This document shows, in pieces, positions 1 to 10,580 of a stretch of DNA of 64,000 nt (its first letter is position 1; each line of letters opens with the position of its first letter). The position numbers and the translations under genes are program-made. The stretch is from Calliopum simillimum. Its lineage: Eukaryota; Arthropoda; Insecta; Diptera; Lauxaniidae. The stretch spans positions 3,038,001-3,102,000 of the forward strand of contig OX638371.1 of NCBI GenBank assembly GCA_951812925.1, read 5' to 3'. The notes under the pieces were generated by a model. The model worked only from the letters and a program-made list of their open reading frames with translations. It had not been told where the DNA came from and searched no databases.

Positions 1-114
1 TTCATAAAAATTTCGATTACTTGCATGTAACCCATATACGCAGGTGGAGGCCATTTTTCCAGGTTTAGGGTTAATATTTGAGAAAAATTTTTTTTTTTTC
101 CAAAATCATTTGGG

Positions 115-243
115 GGATTCCTTTAAACTCGTAAAAGCCTCGAAAACCTCGTAAACTCGTAAAAGTTGTCAAAATCAACACAATATTTGACAGTTTTACG
201 AGTTTACGAGGTTTTCGATGCTTTTACACGTTTTCTGGAATCA
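115..243. mobile_element. short foldback MITE (family A, copy 1)
   Basis: An inverted repeat whose left arm reads ACTCGTAAAAGCCTCGAAAA and whose right arm is its near reverse complement, separated by a short TTGTCAAAATCAA/TTGACA spacer that is itself partly palindromic. It has no coding capacity. A second copy with the same arm words lies at 28983-29104 and a decayed relative near 3270-3340, so this is a repeat family rather than a lone hairpin. Superfamily not determined. Confidence 0.75.
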
Positions 244-304
244 CCTTATTACTATTTGCTACAAAAAAACTTTTTACGTTAAAATTCGCACATGGCGCAC
301 TTGA

Positions 305-600
305 AAAATGTTTGGCCTATTTTTAATTTTTTTCTATAAAAATATACTAATTAAACAATTTCAGATACATGTAGCATATCAAATTAAAGGAAATAATTGG
401 TTTTTAAAATTGGTTAATAGGAATTTTTTTGGGAAAAATAACGGTTCTGTTGAATACATTTTTAAAATTCATCCAGGAGTCCCAACTTATACCGGTTTAA
501 TAAATAGAGATCCGGATCTTCCGATAGCTATATGTATCTCCGAAAGTATATCCGGGGATACTTCAATTTCCGTGGCGCCTCGATTTGACTACATTATTAT
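305..600 (-). repeat. fragment of the family C palindromic repeat
   Basis: This stretch resembles the right arm of the large palindrome at 6422-7756. Shared words include TTTCAGATACATGT, a GGAAATAA block, AATAACGGTT, CCAACTTATACCG and GATCTTCCGATAGCTATAT. The 98-codon open frame here is a by-product of the repeat and shows no domain. Confidence 0.6.
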
Positions 601-883
601 ATAAATCGACGAAAATTAAATCCAAAATATTAAATAAAATTTTTCCATACAATATTGAAGAAATTTCATAAGTTAGATTTAAAGTCGTTTCCACAAAAAA
701 ACTACCCAAAATAAGTCGAAAAAATTATATAAAATTTTTCGAAATTTCTTAATTTTCGAGATATTGAGACTTAAAGAATATGTAGATCATACACTTTTTG
801 ATTAAACAATTTTTCATAGAACTAACAGCTTTACATAACAAACAAGGTTTAAAAAATATTTTTGGTTGTAGCTAAAGTAAAAT
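601..883. other. AT-rich intergenic DNA
   Basis: I saw no gene, RNA or bounded element in this stretch. Confidence 0.5.
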
Positions 884-1137
884 TAAGCCTTTTTGATGAA
901 AATGGTGAGTCACACGATAAAAAGTATTGGAATCATTTTTGTAGAGAATTACAGATTCTACAAATGCTATTGATTTGCATTAACGAAGAAGTGACCGTTT
1001 AGGATATATTCGATAAGCCTGCAGTTCTACACAAAAGAGATTTCTACACTTTTTATCGTTCGACTCACCGTTTTCATCAAAAAGCCTTTTTAATGAAAAG
1101 TAATCGAAATCCCACGGATTCCGGAACATGCGTGATT
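884..1137. mobile_element. foldback MITE, family B (left end truncated)
   Basis: An inverted repeat with arms containing GCCTTTTTGATGAAAATGG and its complement, and inner words ACCGTTTAGGA, TTGATTTGCATTAACG and TTCTACACAAAAGAGA. It matches the full-length family B element at 26790-27171. The outer left terminus is missing, while the right terminus (GATTCCGGAACATGCGTG) is degenerate. Confidence 0.65.
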
Positions 1138-2410
1138 ACATAGACATACGTATAGGAAGGTGGCAACACTTCCATCATACGATACATGAAAAAACGAAAA
1201 CAGCGATATATCAGAAAAAAATAACATTAAAGAGGCATGAAGTAAACACAAAGAAAAATATATAACAAAGAATGTTGTGGATAAACAAAAAGGTATAAAA
1301 ACAAACCACTAAAAAAAACAAAATGAATGCAAATGTAAAAATAGAAGCAAACGGAAAAATCAGTGACGACAGCAAAACGGACGTGGAAAACGACAAAGTG
1401 CGACGCGTTGTGTTTGTTTTGAGCGGAGTTTATAGTGGCGTTCCGCCTATGATTTTACACAATAAAAAAAAAAAAACAAATAGAAAGAAGAAACAAAGGG
1501 TAAAATCAAAATTAATGTGGACGTGTCTGCGAAAAATCTAAAAACGAAATGCAAAAGAATGCGAACAGACTAGATGGGAACTGCGTATAAATAGGGGTAA
1601 CATATCGTACATTTTATTTTTTTTATCATACATAGTATTTATTTCAATTTATTTAAAAAACAAAAACAGAAAAAACTCACCGCCAAGCAAATCCTCGCCC
1701 ACTTTTGGTGGAGTTGAAGTCATTTTTAATGTGTTGTTGTTTTTGGATTAAGTTTATTTATTTGTTAAAGTCTTGTTTGTATCTGCTTGGCTTCTTTATT
1801 TGTGCAGAAATAAAAGAAAAACAAACCAACGCAAAACCAGTTTTTGTTTTTTTTATAAATATTTGTATTCAATTACTTTATTTGCTATGTATTTAATTTA
1901 TGCAAATATTTCTATTTTTAAATTCTCAATTCGTTTTGAATTAATCTTTAATTTTTAACTAAATTGCACTTTTTTCTTTCAATCTTTTGAAGTAAAAACT
2001 CTTCGAAGAATACTTTTGCGTTGTAAAAAAATGCACTTCTTTGTGTTCCTGCTGCTACTGGTTCTTTAGTTTTATTTTATTATTTCAGTCTTCATTTATT
2101 TCGTTTCTTTTATGCGTGCATTTTATTGCGAAATTCGAAATTTTTTTACGCTTCGGCCGTACAAAATCTCGTAGGTAATTTGCAAATGTAAAAATTATTT
2201 TATGAATTTGTAATTGCAACCTTTTACTAATCTCTGATATCTTTTTTCAAAAAAAAACTTTAACTGAAAGCTTGTAGAAATCCCACTTGATTGAATCCGA
2301 ACAATCCACGACAAACGATGTTTAACGACTGAAACTAAATATAAACGCAACTGAAGTGAAATAACAGGATGAAATGAGCAGAGTGCAACTATATAGAACT
2401 TTTTTTTTAA
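1138..2410. other. intergenic DNA without recognisable gene
   Basis: AT-rich sequence. The open frames here (for example 1323-1541) are short and low-complexity, and I recognise no domain in them. No bounded repeat was found. Confidence 0.45.
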
Positions 2411-3650
2411 ATTTTGAACAGTGATGTCGTTTGTACTCCTATAGGAGTATTTTACTCCTATTTGAGCAAGCGTACTCCTATACTCCCCTGAACCATTTTT
2501 GTACTCCTTTTCAATATTTGGTACTTCATTGCAATTTTTTGCAAACTAAAATTTTCAATGTTGCTTAATTCAAATGACAGACGATTTAGTCTGTCTTAAT
2601 GTATGTGCTCCTTAATAATTTTGAAGTGCACGTACTGCATAAAGATTTTAGTGTTGTCTAGCAATACCCACTTTTAAAAGAGCGATAATTTGGAAGCGTT
2701 GAAAACAAGTGATTTTAAGGAAATATGGATAAGTAAGTGAAAAAGTTTGAATATTTCTACAATAAAATTTACAAATTCTATATATTTATAACAGGTTTAT
2801 AGTTAAAGCAAAGAAAGTAGCTGCGAACTCCACTGACGCTAGCAAATTACCTAAAACGAAGAGGTAAACGATATCAGACGTGCTGAAGTATCCAGCAACA
2901 AAAGATCACAAAAATTTCGAACTGCTTGGTTGGAAAGTTTTAGTTGGCTCGAATCAAGAATGGGTCCAAAGAATGAAGCAAAGTCGTTTTGAAAATTTTG
3001 CCAAGTTTCGATTTCAACCAACGTAAGGCAATTGACAAGACATGAAAGTTCAAAATTTCATTCCAAAGTTGTGCTGAGGTTGAAAAATCAACCAGACATC
3101 TCTATAGCTGCCGAAATTTTTGGGCCAAAAATAATGCAGTCAAAACTTGTGAGCTCCAAGCAATTATGTTTCTAATTCAGCATAACTTGCCATTTTAGTT
3201 GATAACCGACCTAATGGCGTTAATAAAAAAGGTAGCATCCGATGCAGACATATGCAAAACCTTGCAATGCGTGAAAACAAAAATCTCGTAAAGCTGTCAA
3301 AATTCACATTGGTTTTTACAACTATTAAGAGGTTTTTGAGGCATTTAGTAGTTTTAAGGACTACCTTCATAATTTTTTTGATTCTTATTCTTAAGTATTG
3401 AGTCAATAACATAAGATAAGGAACTATACATGCTTATGAGTTTAGAATTACAATAATAAGCAATATTGTCAGTTAAAAACTTTTGCAATTAACATCTTGT
3501 AATTGATACCGTCATAAAAAATCATTTTATTCTCTTAGAAAGTTAAAAACGAACATGTTAGCATAGTACTCCCCATTAGCCCAAAATACTCCTCAAAAAT
3601 CTAAAAATGAGTACCGAGAATTTTTTTGAAACGACATCACTGATTTTGAA
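2411..3650. mobile_element. hAT-type DNA transposon remnant with 8-bp target duplication
   Basis: The element runs 2419-3642 (1224 bp). It begins CAGTGATGTCGTTT and ends with the exact inverse AAACGACATCACTG. The 8 bp ATTTTGAA occurs directly before (2411-2418) and after (3643-3650), which is the hAT signature. Subterminal TACTCCTATAGGAGTA-like words repeat at both ends. Inside, a frame on the plus strand near 2915-3110 reads like a transposase N-terminal zinc finger (a WLESFSWLESRMGP stretch, then Cys- and His-rich residues), but stops interrupt it. The element is non-autonomous or dead. Its perfect target duplication suggests a fairly young insertion event. Confidence 0.85.
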
Positions 3651-5234
3651 GTACAAAGTCAATTCCATCGTTCCACTTTGAAGTCCAAAGTCAATTCCAA
3701 AACGTTCTACTAAAAAGAAAAAAAGTGTTGCCACAAATTCCTTAAAATGACGATTTTTTTAATTTATTGAAAATATGTTGCCTTATGTCTTCAGTTTAAT
3801 CTTTTATGCATTACAGTCATACATTTTAGCCATTTCCGCAGGAAATATTCTAAAAATCAGTGGTTTTTTGTATCGAAAACCCCGGTTTTTTTTTCATTGT
3901 ATGGTAGCACTATCGATTTGCAATTAAATACACTATTGAATTAAAATATAAAAAATATATATTTGTATAAGCTACTGGCAAAAAACCGTGTTTAATTTGG
4001 TTTAAACACGAAAAAGTGTAAAAAACTACAATAAAAATGAACTTTTCGTTGCTATAACTCAGCCAATTTGAATCGGATCTTAAATATTAATACATTTGTT
4101 GGAAGTTTAAGAATTTTTCTCTATTAAAGTGTAAAAACATATTCGATCAAAATTGGGTTTCTCAAAATATGTTCGAAAAAATGGAGCTATAACCTCAAAA
4201 ATCGAAAAGGTCGATTATTTCGAGAACGGCCCTAGGAAAAAAAAAATAAATGCGAGTTTCGGACTCAGCGACCTCAAATTAGTTTAGAAAATATGGTCTG
4301 CATAATGTTACATTTTGGCTGTTGTCTAGTGTAATTAAATGCTAAACTGAATTTGCACAATTTTTTCAAGTTTCCCATGAAATGAAAATAAACATAATGT
4401 TCCGAGCTGCTTTCGCCACGTATGGCAGGGTCTAACGCTATCTAGCAACGGGCACATTGTCGCCACATATACGTTGATAACGTCTGATGCTAACACATAG
4501 TAGGCCATCACATCTATTGAAACAGGAAATTTGTTTAGTATCTACATGCTCCCTTTTACTTCATTCAATAAGAGTAGAAGTAAAAAGTTCAGTCTGCACT
4601 TTTAACTCTTACGGCTGCTTAAGCGGCAGCCAACGCTTTTAGTGGAAAACCAATGAATACGCAAAGTTTTCTGGAGATTACTAGAATAAATAGCACTAGA
4701 ATTTTCACACTAGGCGGACCTAATTCCTAAAAATTCGTTAAGAATATGTGAGAATTTTGGCAAAATTGACCGACGGCCACGCCCACCTCCCATATAACCT
4801 AAACTGAATTTTGATCATAACTCTTACATTTTTAATTAGAAATTGCTAAGGTTTGGTAAAATAAGAGTAAACAAATAACTATTGTATATTCACAAAAAAA
4901 GGGCCAAAATTAATTTTGATCATAACATTTTTCATCCAAAAATTTTTAAATTTATTGAAATAAGAGCATAAAAATAAGTTATAATTTTTCCGCAAAATTG
5001 GCGCGGTCAATAAGGCGGTTTTTAAGATTTTTTTTAAAGAATTCCAAAATACCTAGAGCCAGTTAAAAAAAATCTATACATAGCAAAATATTAAATTCGA
5101 CCGTGCGGTATTGTCCGAATATTATTTTTCGTTTCGAAACTAATAATAAATAAAATTCTCAATTTTTGTAAAAAAAAAAAATTCATTTCTAAATGACAAA
5201 AAATTTCTTTTCGTACAGAAATAGCAATGTTTTA
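3651..5234. other. intergenic repeat-rich DNA
   Basis: No gene recognised. The stretch near 4740-5000 contains the word CCACGCCCACCTCCCATAT, which also characterises the tandem units near 52 kb in inverse orientation, so a repeat relative lies here. The rest is AT-rich without bounded structure that I could define. Confidence 0.4.
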
Positions 5235-5475
5235 CTATCATGATTGTTCCGAAATCCGTGTGGTTTCAATAACTTTTCATTTAGGAGGCTTTTTGATGGA
5301 AACGGTGAGTCGTACGACAAAAAGTATTAGAATATCTGTTGTGTAGAATTACAAGATCTACAACAAGTATTGATTTTCATTATAGAAAAAGTAACCGTTT
5401 AGGACAAATTCTTAAAATACCGCAAAAAGTCGAAAAATTTGATTTTATCGAATATTTCCTAAACGACTTCCTAGC
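5235..5475. mobile_element. left half of a family B foldback MITE
   Basis: The sequence starts at ATTGTTCCGAAATCCGTGTG and runs through GGAGGCTTTTTGATGGAAACGG, ACCGTTTAGGA and a TTTTATCGAATATTTCCTAAACG core. This is the left arm and centre of family B. The missing right arm has a match at about 9110-9290, so the element may have been split by the 3.6 kb now lying between. Confidence 0.6.
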
Positions 5476-5639
5476 CCCAGGGGCTACTGAAAATTGTGAC
5501 AATCGAAATAGAAAATGTGAGGCAGCAAACAAATTTAAAAATGTGAATAAAAAAAATTAAAATTAAATATAAAATTTGTTAAAAGATAAAAAAATCGGCA
5601 TTCCAAATAACAAAAATAGTTATTCGTGAATATCAAATG

Positions 5640-6325
5640 TAGCAGCTAGTAGTGGTTCAGTTTCTGCTGCAGCTTCAACACCGACAGGAGCTACAAGCTC
5701 TGAGAGGTGTTTTGCCTGTTTCCGCTGGCTCCATCGGGATTTCATCGGGTGACGGTGCGATTAGTATTAGATTGCTAACAAATTCGCCTTTGACCAAACG
5801 CCCACAAGTTTAAGCTATTGAAAGCATAAATGCAACAGCATTTCCTGTAACAACAAATGCTGCGCCAATTGTAGCACCGAATAGTAAAATTGTCCTTTAA
5901 GAACCTGATGTTGTTGCAAGCTCAAAGTTAGCGGAATCTAAAACAACAGATTCTATTACGTTAAGCGGTCCAATAGCACCACCTAGGCGTAAAAAGAAAT
6001 CACGTCAAATATCATCCAGCTCATCCACATGTAAGTGCAATGAAATGTGTGGAGATAAGTAATTTTTCCTGTTGGCTGTTGGTAATTTTGTTTTTTTAAG
6101 GAAAACCATGACATGCAAATAAGCAAAACTGCCGGTATTGGAATCATCACCCCTTACTTTTTGAGCAGAAAGAGGACGTGCAGTTACAGTCGGTTCGGAG
6201 TGGTAAGTGGAGATCTTGGACAATTGGTGCCTGAATTGGAAAACTTTCCTGGCTTTACCACAGGAAAAACGGCAGCCATCATTAGAAATTATAGTGTTTT
6301 AATAAATGAGTGCCGTAACCGCTAA
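5640..6325 (+). pseudogene. possible decayed gene fragment, unidentified
   Basis: This stretch is less AT-biased than its surroundings and looks like eroded coding sequence. Ser/Ala-rich reading stretches are interrupted by stops. A segment encoding PPRRKKKSRQISSSSS is followed by a good donor (GTAAGTGC, about 6032). After a T-rich tract and an AG, a second open stretch runs to a stop at 6325, including GDLGQLVPELENFPGF. An AATAAA-like, A-rich tail follows at about 6370. I do not recognise the protein. The repeated stops argue for a pseudogene or gene fragment carried between transposons rather than a live gene. Confidence 0.3.
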
Positions 6326-6421
6326 TCGGCCAATATTATTTTTAATAAACTTCTAAAAGAGGTACTTCAATAAATAAAAAAAAAACATTTTCGATAATGG
6401 CTTATTTTTTTTGGAACAATT

Positions 6422-7756
6422 TTACATCACCGACTGTTGTTGTTTTTTTTTTATTTTTTTTTGCCCAAATAGGGCTCTGGGAATTAATTACAACAACAAC
6501 AACAACAACCTCTGAGCGCATCTACTTTCGGAGATATAGCCATCGGAAGATCGGGATATATCTTTTATAAAAATCGATATAAGTTGGGAACCCCTGGATG
6601 GTGTCATATGAAAGGTATTTTACTGGGCTATATAATTGCCCTGCAAAGCTTTTCAATTTGAGTGATAGTTTTCGAGATATGACAATTTTTCAAAATTTAA
6701 CCCCATTTTTTTCGCAAAAAACCGTAATTTTTCCAAAAAAATGTGTTATTAACCTATAATTTTAATAACTAAATTAGGAAGCCTAATTTATTTCCTTTCA
6801 TTTGATATACGACATGTATCTGAAATTGCATCATTAATAAATTTTTATAGAAAAAAACAAAAATGGACCAAATCAATTTTCTTCAAATTTGGAACTTTAA
6901 ACAACAACAATGCTAAAACAGACAACAACAACTTTACTACTACTACAACAACAGTAATTTTACATAAGAGTAGGGGTAATTGGGCGGCCTGCGGCCGCAG
7001 CTCAGGATTTAAAACTCCCAAAAATCCGACACCGGCTTCGCGGCGGCCTTCGGCCGCGGATCAGTCTATAATATATCCAACACATAGTTTGCTAGCCAAA
7101 TTGCGCGCGCAATTTTTAATAAAAATTTTAAATTTTTTTAATATAATAAGTAGCTGATCCTCTTTGTTGTTGTTGTAGTAGTTGTTGTTGTTTTTGTTGT
7201 TGTTGTAGTTGTTGTTGTTGTAGTTGTTGTTTGTTCTGGCATTGTTGTTGTTTAAAGTTCCTAATTTCAAGAAAATTGATTTGGTCTATTTTTGTTTTTT
7301 TCTATAAAAAGTTATTAATGATACAATTTCAGATACATGTTGTATATCAAATGAAAGGAAATAAATTAGGCTTCCTAATTTAGTTATTAAAATTATAGGT
7401 TAATAACACATTTTTTGGAAAAAAATAACGGTTTTTTGCGAAAAAAATGGGGTTAAATTTTGAAAAATTGTCATATCTCGAAAACAATCACTTAAATTGA
7501 AAAACTTTGTAGGGCAATTATACAATTATATAGCCTGATAAAATACCTTTCATATGACACCAATATTTTTGAAATCCATTCAGGGGTTCCCAACTTATAC
7601 CGATTTTTATAAAAGATATATCCCGATCTTCCGATGGCTATATCTCCGAAAGTAGATGCGCTCAGAGGTTGTTGTTGTTGTTGTTGTTGTAATTAATTCC
7701 CAGAGCCCTATTTGGGCAAAAAAAATAAAAAAAAAACAACAACAGTCGGTGATGTA
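6422..7756. mobile_element. 1.3-kb palindromic element (family C, full copy)
   Basis: Two arms of about 490-510 bp (6422-6910 and 7245-7756) are near-perfect inverse copies. The outer ends read TTACATCACCGACTGTTGTTG on the left and its complement on the right. The arms contain TTTGCCCAAATAGGGCTCTG, a CAA/TTG triplet run and GGAGATATAGCCATCGGAAG. The central spacer has short GC-rich self-complementary blocks (CGGCCTGCGGCCGCAG and GCGGCCTTCGGCCGC) and GTT-rich microsatellite. No transposase frame is visible. Fragments of the family recur at 305-600, about 26030-26100, 12463-12590, 58000-58180, 59685-59860 and 63175-64000. Confidence 0.8.
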
Positions 7757-8134
7757 ACATTAAGCCAAAAAAAAACTCAACTGCGTCCTTTAGTGACCCA
7801 GCTCATTCAGCATTTATTTTTTACCTTAATTTTCTGCAATTGCTAAAAATCGCACAGAAAAGTTTTTTGGAAAAGCTTCGATTTGCGGGAATGTCAAAAA
7901 TTTAATCAGTCAAAAGTTGTAATCTATTTGGCACAACAAAAATAAAAAATTTTAGTCAACAAGAGTGAAATTTTTTTTCACCCCTATTTGCTTAAGGAAA
8001 AAGTTTCGATTTGGCACACACCCATAATAGAATTTGAAAATAAAACTTGTCCTACGATACGCATTTGGCACAATTTAAATCACAATTTTCGATATCAAAC
8101 ATTTTTCTTTATTCTGATGTCTGAACGCTGTAAG
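7757..8134. other. intergenic DNA
   Basis: AT-rich, no gene or bounded repeat recognised between two inverted-repeat elements. Confidence 0.45.
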
Positions 8135-9036
8135 TAGAGTAGAACGGGGTAATGTCGTGCAGGGGGTAATGTCGTGCACTGGCTGTTTTAGCCCAAGGAA
8201 TTGAATGATTTACCAACTGTTCGTAAGGTAGGGACCTGCTGACCTACTGAGCTTATGCACATAATACTAGCAATTTTCACCAGTTCGTCTCTACAGAGTA
8301 ACCTTTTTTTCAAAAAGTACGCTTTCGGGACGATAAAAGTGTTTTTTCATCGGGTCAGAAAAATAATTTTCCTTGCGGGAAAATATACCAGGCAAATATT
8401 TTCTGAAACGAAATATCCTGCCAAAGAAAAGAAGTATTTGATTTCCAAAAAAATTTTGGGATTCACCGAGTAATCGAAGTTGACCTTTAAAACGACCATT
8501 GGGGTAATGTCGTGCACATTCACTTATACAAACACAATTTCTCGCTACACAAATGTTGTTACACATGGATGTAACCAATGAAATTATCTTTCGATCGGAT
8601 GCTTACTCGTTGCATTCGATTGAGATGTACGGCTTTACGAGCATGTCAAAGTTGAGTGCACAACATTGCCCCGTTCTACTCTACACAACATATTATGTAC
8701 TTCTCACTTGTATAATAATGAATAAATACATGATAATGCTTAATCTCCTCTAATAGAACCACTACTTATCATTTCTCACACATTTTGGTACCTTTACTAT
8801 ACTCGGAAAACAATGCCCGACATAACCCCACAAATTTTGAGGGGGGTAATGTCGTGCACATTTTTTTTTTCTTCACTTACGCAAACACAATTTCTCGCTA
8901 CACAAATGTTGTTACACATGGATGTAACCAATGAAATTATCTTTCGATCGGATGCTTACTCGTCGCATTCGCTTGAGATGTACGGCTTTACGAGCATGTC
9001 AAAGTTGAGTGCACGACATTGCCCCGTTCTACTCTA
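8135..9036. mobile_element. TIR element with internally duplicated right half, TA-flanked
   Basis: The left end is TAGAGTAGAACGGGGTAATG and the right end is the inverse, CATTGCCCCGTTCTACTCTA, consistent with a TA target duplication. The word GGGGTAATGTCGTGCA is repeated at about 8150, 8166, 8501 and 8845. The right-hand 165 bp (about 8519-8683) is repeated as 8875-9036 with few differences, including the complete terminal repeat, so the element carries two right ends. Short open frames are conserved between the duplicates only because the copies are recent. No transposase recognised. Confidence 0.75.
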
Positions 9037-9054
9037 AATAAATAAAAAATTTAC

Positions 9055-9290
9055 CTTCTAGGAAATATTCGATCATTTCAAATTATTCGACTGTTGTTGT
9101 TTTTTTTTTTTTTTGAATATTTCCTAGACGATTACTTTTTCGTTAATGCAAATCATAATTATTTGTAGAACCTGAAATTCTACACAAAAAAGATTGCAAT
9201 ACTTTTGTTCGTTCGACTTACCGCTTTCATCAAAAAGGCTCCTAAATGAAAAGTATTTGAAATCACATGAATGTCGGAACAAGCCTGAAT
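9055..9290. mobile_element. right half of a family B foldback MITE
   Basis: Contains GAATATTTCCTAGACG, TTAATGCAAATCATAATTAT, TTCGACTTACCGCTTTCATC and a degenerate end AATGTCGGAACAAGCCTG. These match the right arm of family B. It is probably the partner of the left half at 5235-5475, or an independent truncated copy. Confidence 0.55.
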
Positions 9291-9448
9291 ATGCCTTCTT
9301 CATAGTTCTGGTGTATGTGATATATGAATTAAGAATTTTTTGTCATTGTGTTTTTTTAGTTCAGTTTAAATGTAAGTTTACTTGTTCATATTATGTTCTG
9401 TTTCATAAGAAAAAAATTTGTTACTTTTTTCAATTTCGGTTATTTGCG

Positions 9449-10165
9449 TTAAGGGGACATTCGCTTTTGTAATTGAAAATAAAAACACTTTTTAAAAATG
9501 TTATTATGAAAAAAGTATTATATTTATTGACAAAATTTCTTTTGGACATTGTTAAACACTGTTTAAGAAATATGAAAAAAATTTATTTTTTTATTTTTAG
9601 TTTCCCTAAGCTGCTGTAGAGGGCGCCATCCAAAAATTACTTTTTAAACGGTAAGAAATATTTTAGATCTCCTGTAACAGATTTTTGAAAAATTCAAAAT
9701 GGATTTTATTCTTGAGACCCAAAACTATACAATAAGCCTTTAAAATTCATACTTTTTTATATTTTGAAGTTTTTGTATGAATATTTATGAAAAATGCGAA
9801 AAAATTGAGGGACTTAACCTCAAAAAATGCCCCGTAAAAAAAAGGGGGCGTATTTTTTAAAACTTTCAGAGGTTTATTGTTTAATATTTTTTATGAGTAA
9901 TCGAATGCTTTTTGGTTTTTTAAAATCCGTCGAGTAGATTCGGAGAAAAATTTCCTACCAGTTTGAAAAGTAACTTTTGGAAGACGCCCTCTACAGCAGC
10001 CAAGGGAAACTAAAAATAAAAAAAATAAAATTTTTTTCATATTTTTTGGACAATACTTAACAATGTTCAAAAGAAATTATGTCAATAAATATAATAGTTT
10101 CTTCATAATAAAATTTTTAAAAAGTGTTTTTTTGTTTTCAATTACAAAAGCGAATGTCCCCTTAA
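9449..10165. mobile_element. TTAA-flanked palindromic element (piggyBac-like MITE)
   Basis: TTAA occurs at both borders (9449-9452 and 10162-10165). Between them lies a 709-bp palindrome starting GGGGACATTCGCTTTTGTAA and ending in its inverse. Arms of about 200 bp include CTGTAGAGGGCGCC on the left and its near complement GACGCCCTCTACAGCAG on the right. The internal 300 bp is non-coding. A TTAA target is the hallmark of piggyBac-type transposition, but no transposase is present, so assignment to that superfamily rests on the target site alone. Confidence 0.75.
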
Positions 10166-10170
10166 ATTTT

Positions 10171-10580
10171 GCTTCAAAAAAAAAAAAAATTTCGGTGTGG
10201 CAACCAAACGCAATTTTTGTTACTTATGTTTTTGTTGTTTTGTGTATAGTAAACAAGAAAACCAGTGTTGCCGGTTTTGTTTACATCTATATTTACTTTA
10301 AATTTATAATGCGAATCGATTGCCGGAATACAAAATATTTCTTTCGTAAAATTTAAAAAAACTTTTTATTGCATAATAGTTATGTATTATAAAATTACAA
10401 GTGATTTTGTCCATTCTGTACACTTTGTTGATAAATTACTCGTGGCTTTGGCAAATGCAAATTACTCGTGGCTTTGGCAAATGCAAATAATACGTATTTC
10501 TTAACTTTTATAACCACAATATTTTTGCGGATAATTTCTATATACCTATACCCATATTATGTCATGTAAAAAGTTTTCAT
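10171..10580. other. downstream flank of the MADF gene
   Basis: AT-rich. A 25-bp direct duplication (TTACTCGTGGCTTTGGCAAA units) lies at about 10436-10487. This stretch would contain the 3' UTR of the minus-strand MADF gene. I saw nothing else. Confidence 0.4.

Noticed and set aside
8255..9037. Repeated short open frames (for example MLLHMDVTNEIIFRSDAYS in two places)
   Set aside because: They are identical only because the transposon right half is duplicated. The sequence lies within inverted repeats and shows no transposase features.
10259..10275. CAGTGTTGCCGG as a further hAT end
   Set aside because: No inverse partner with a matching 8-bp duplication was found. Similar CAGTGTTGCC-like words (3724, 18447, 39711) were rejected for the same reason.
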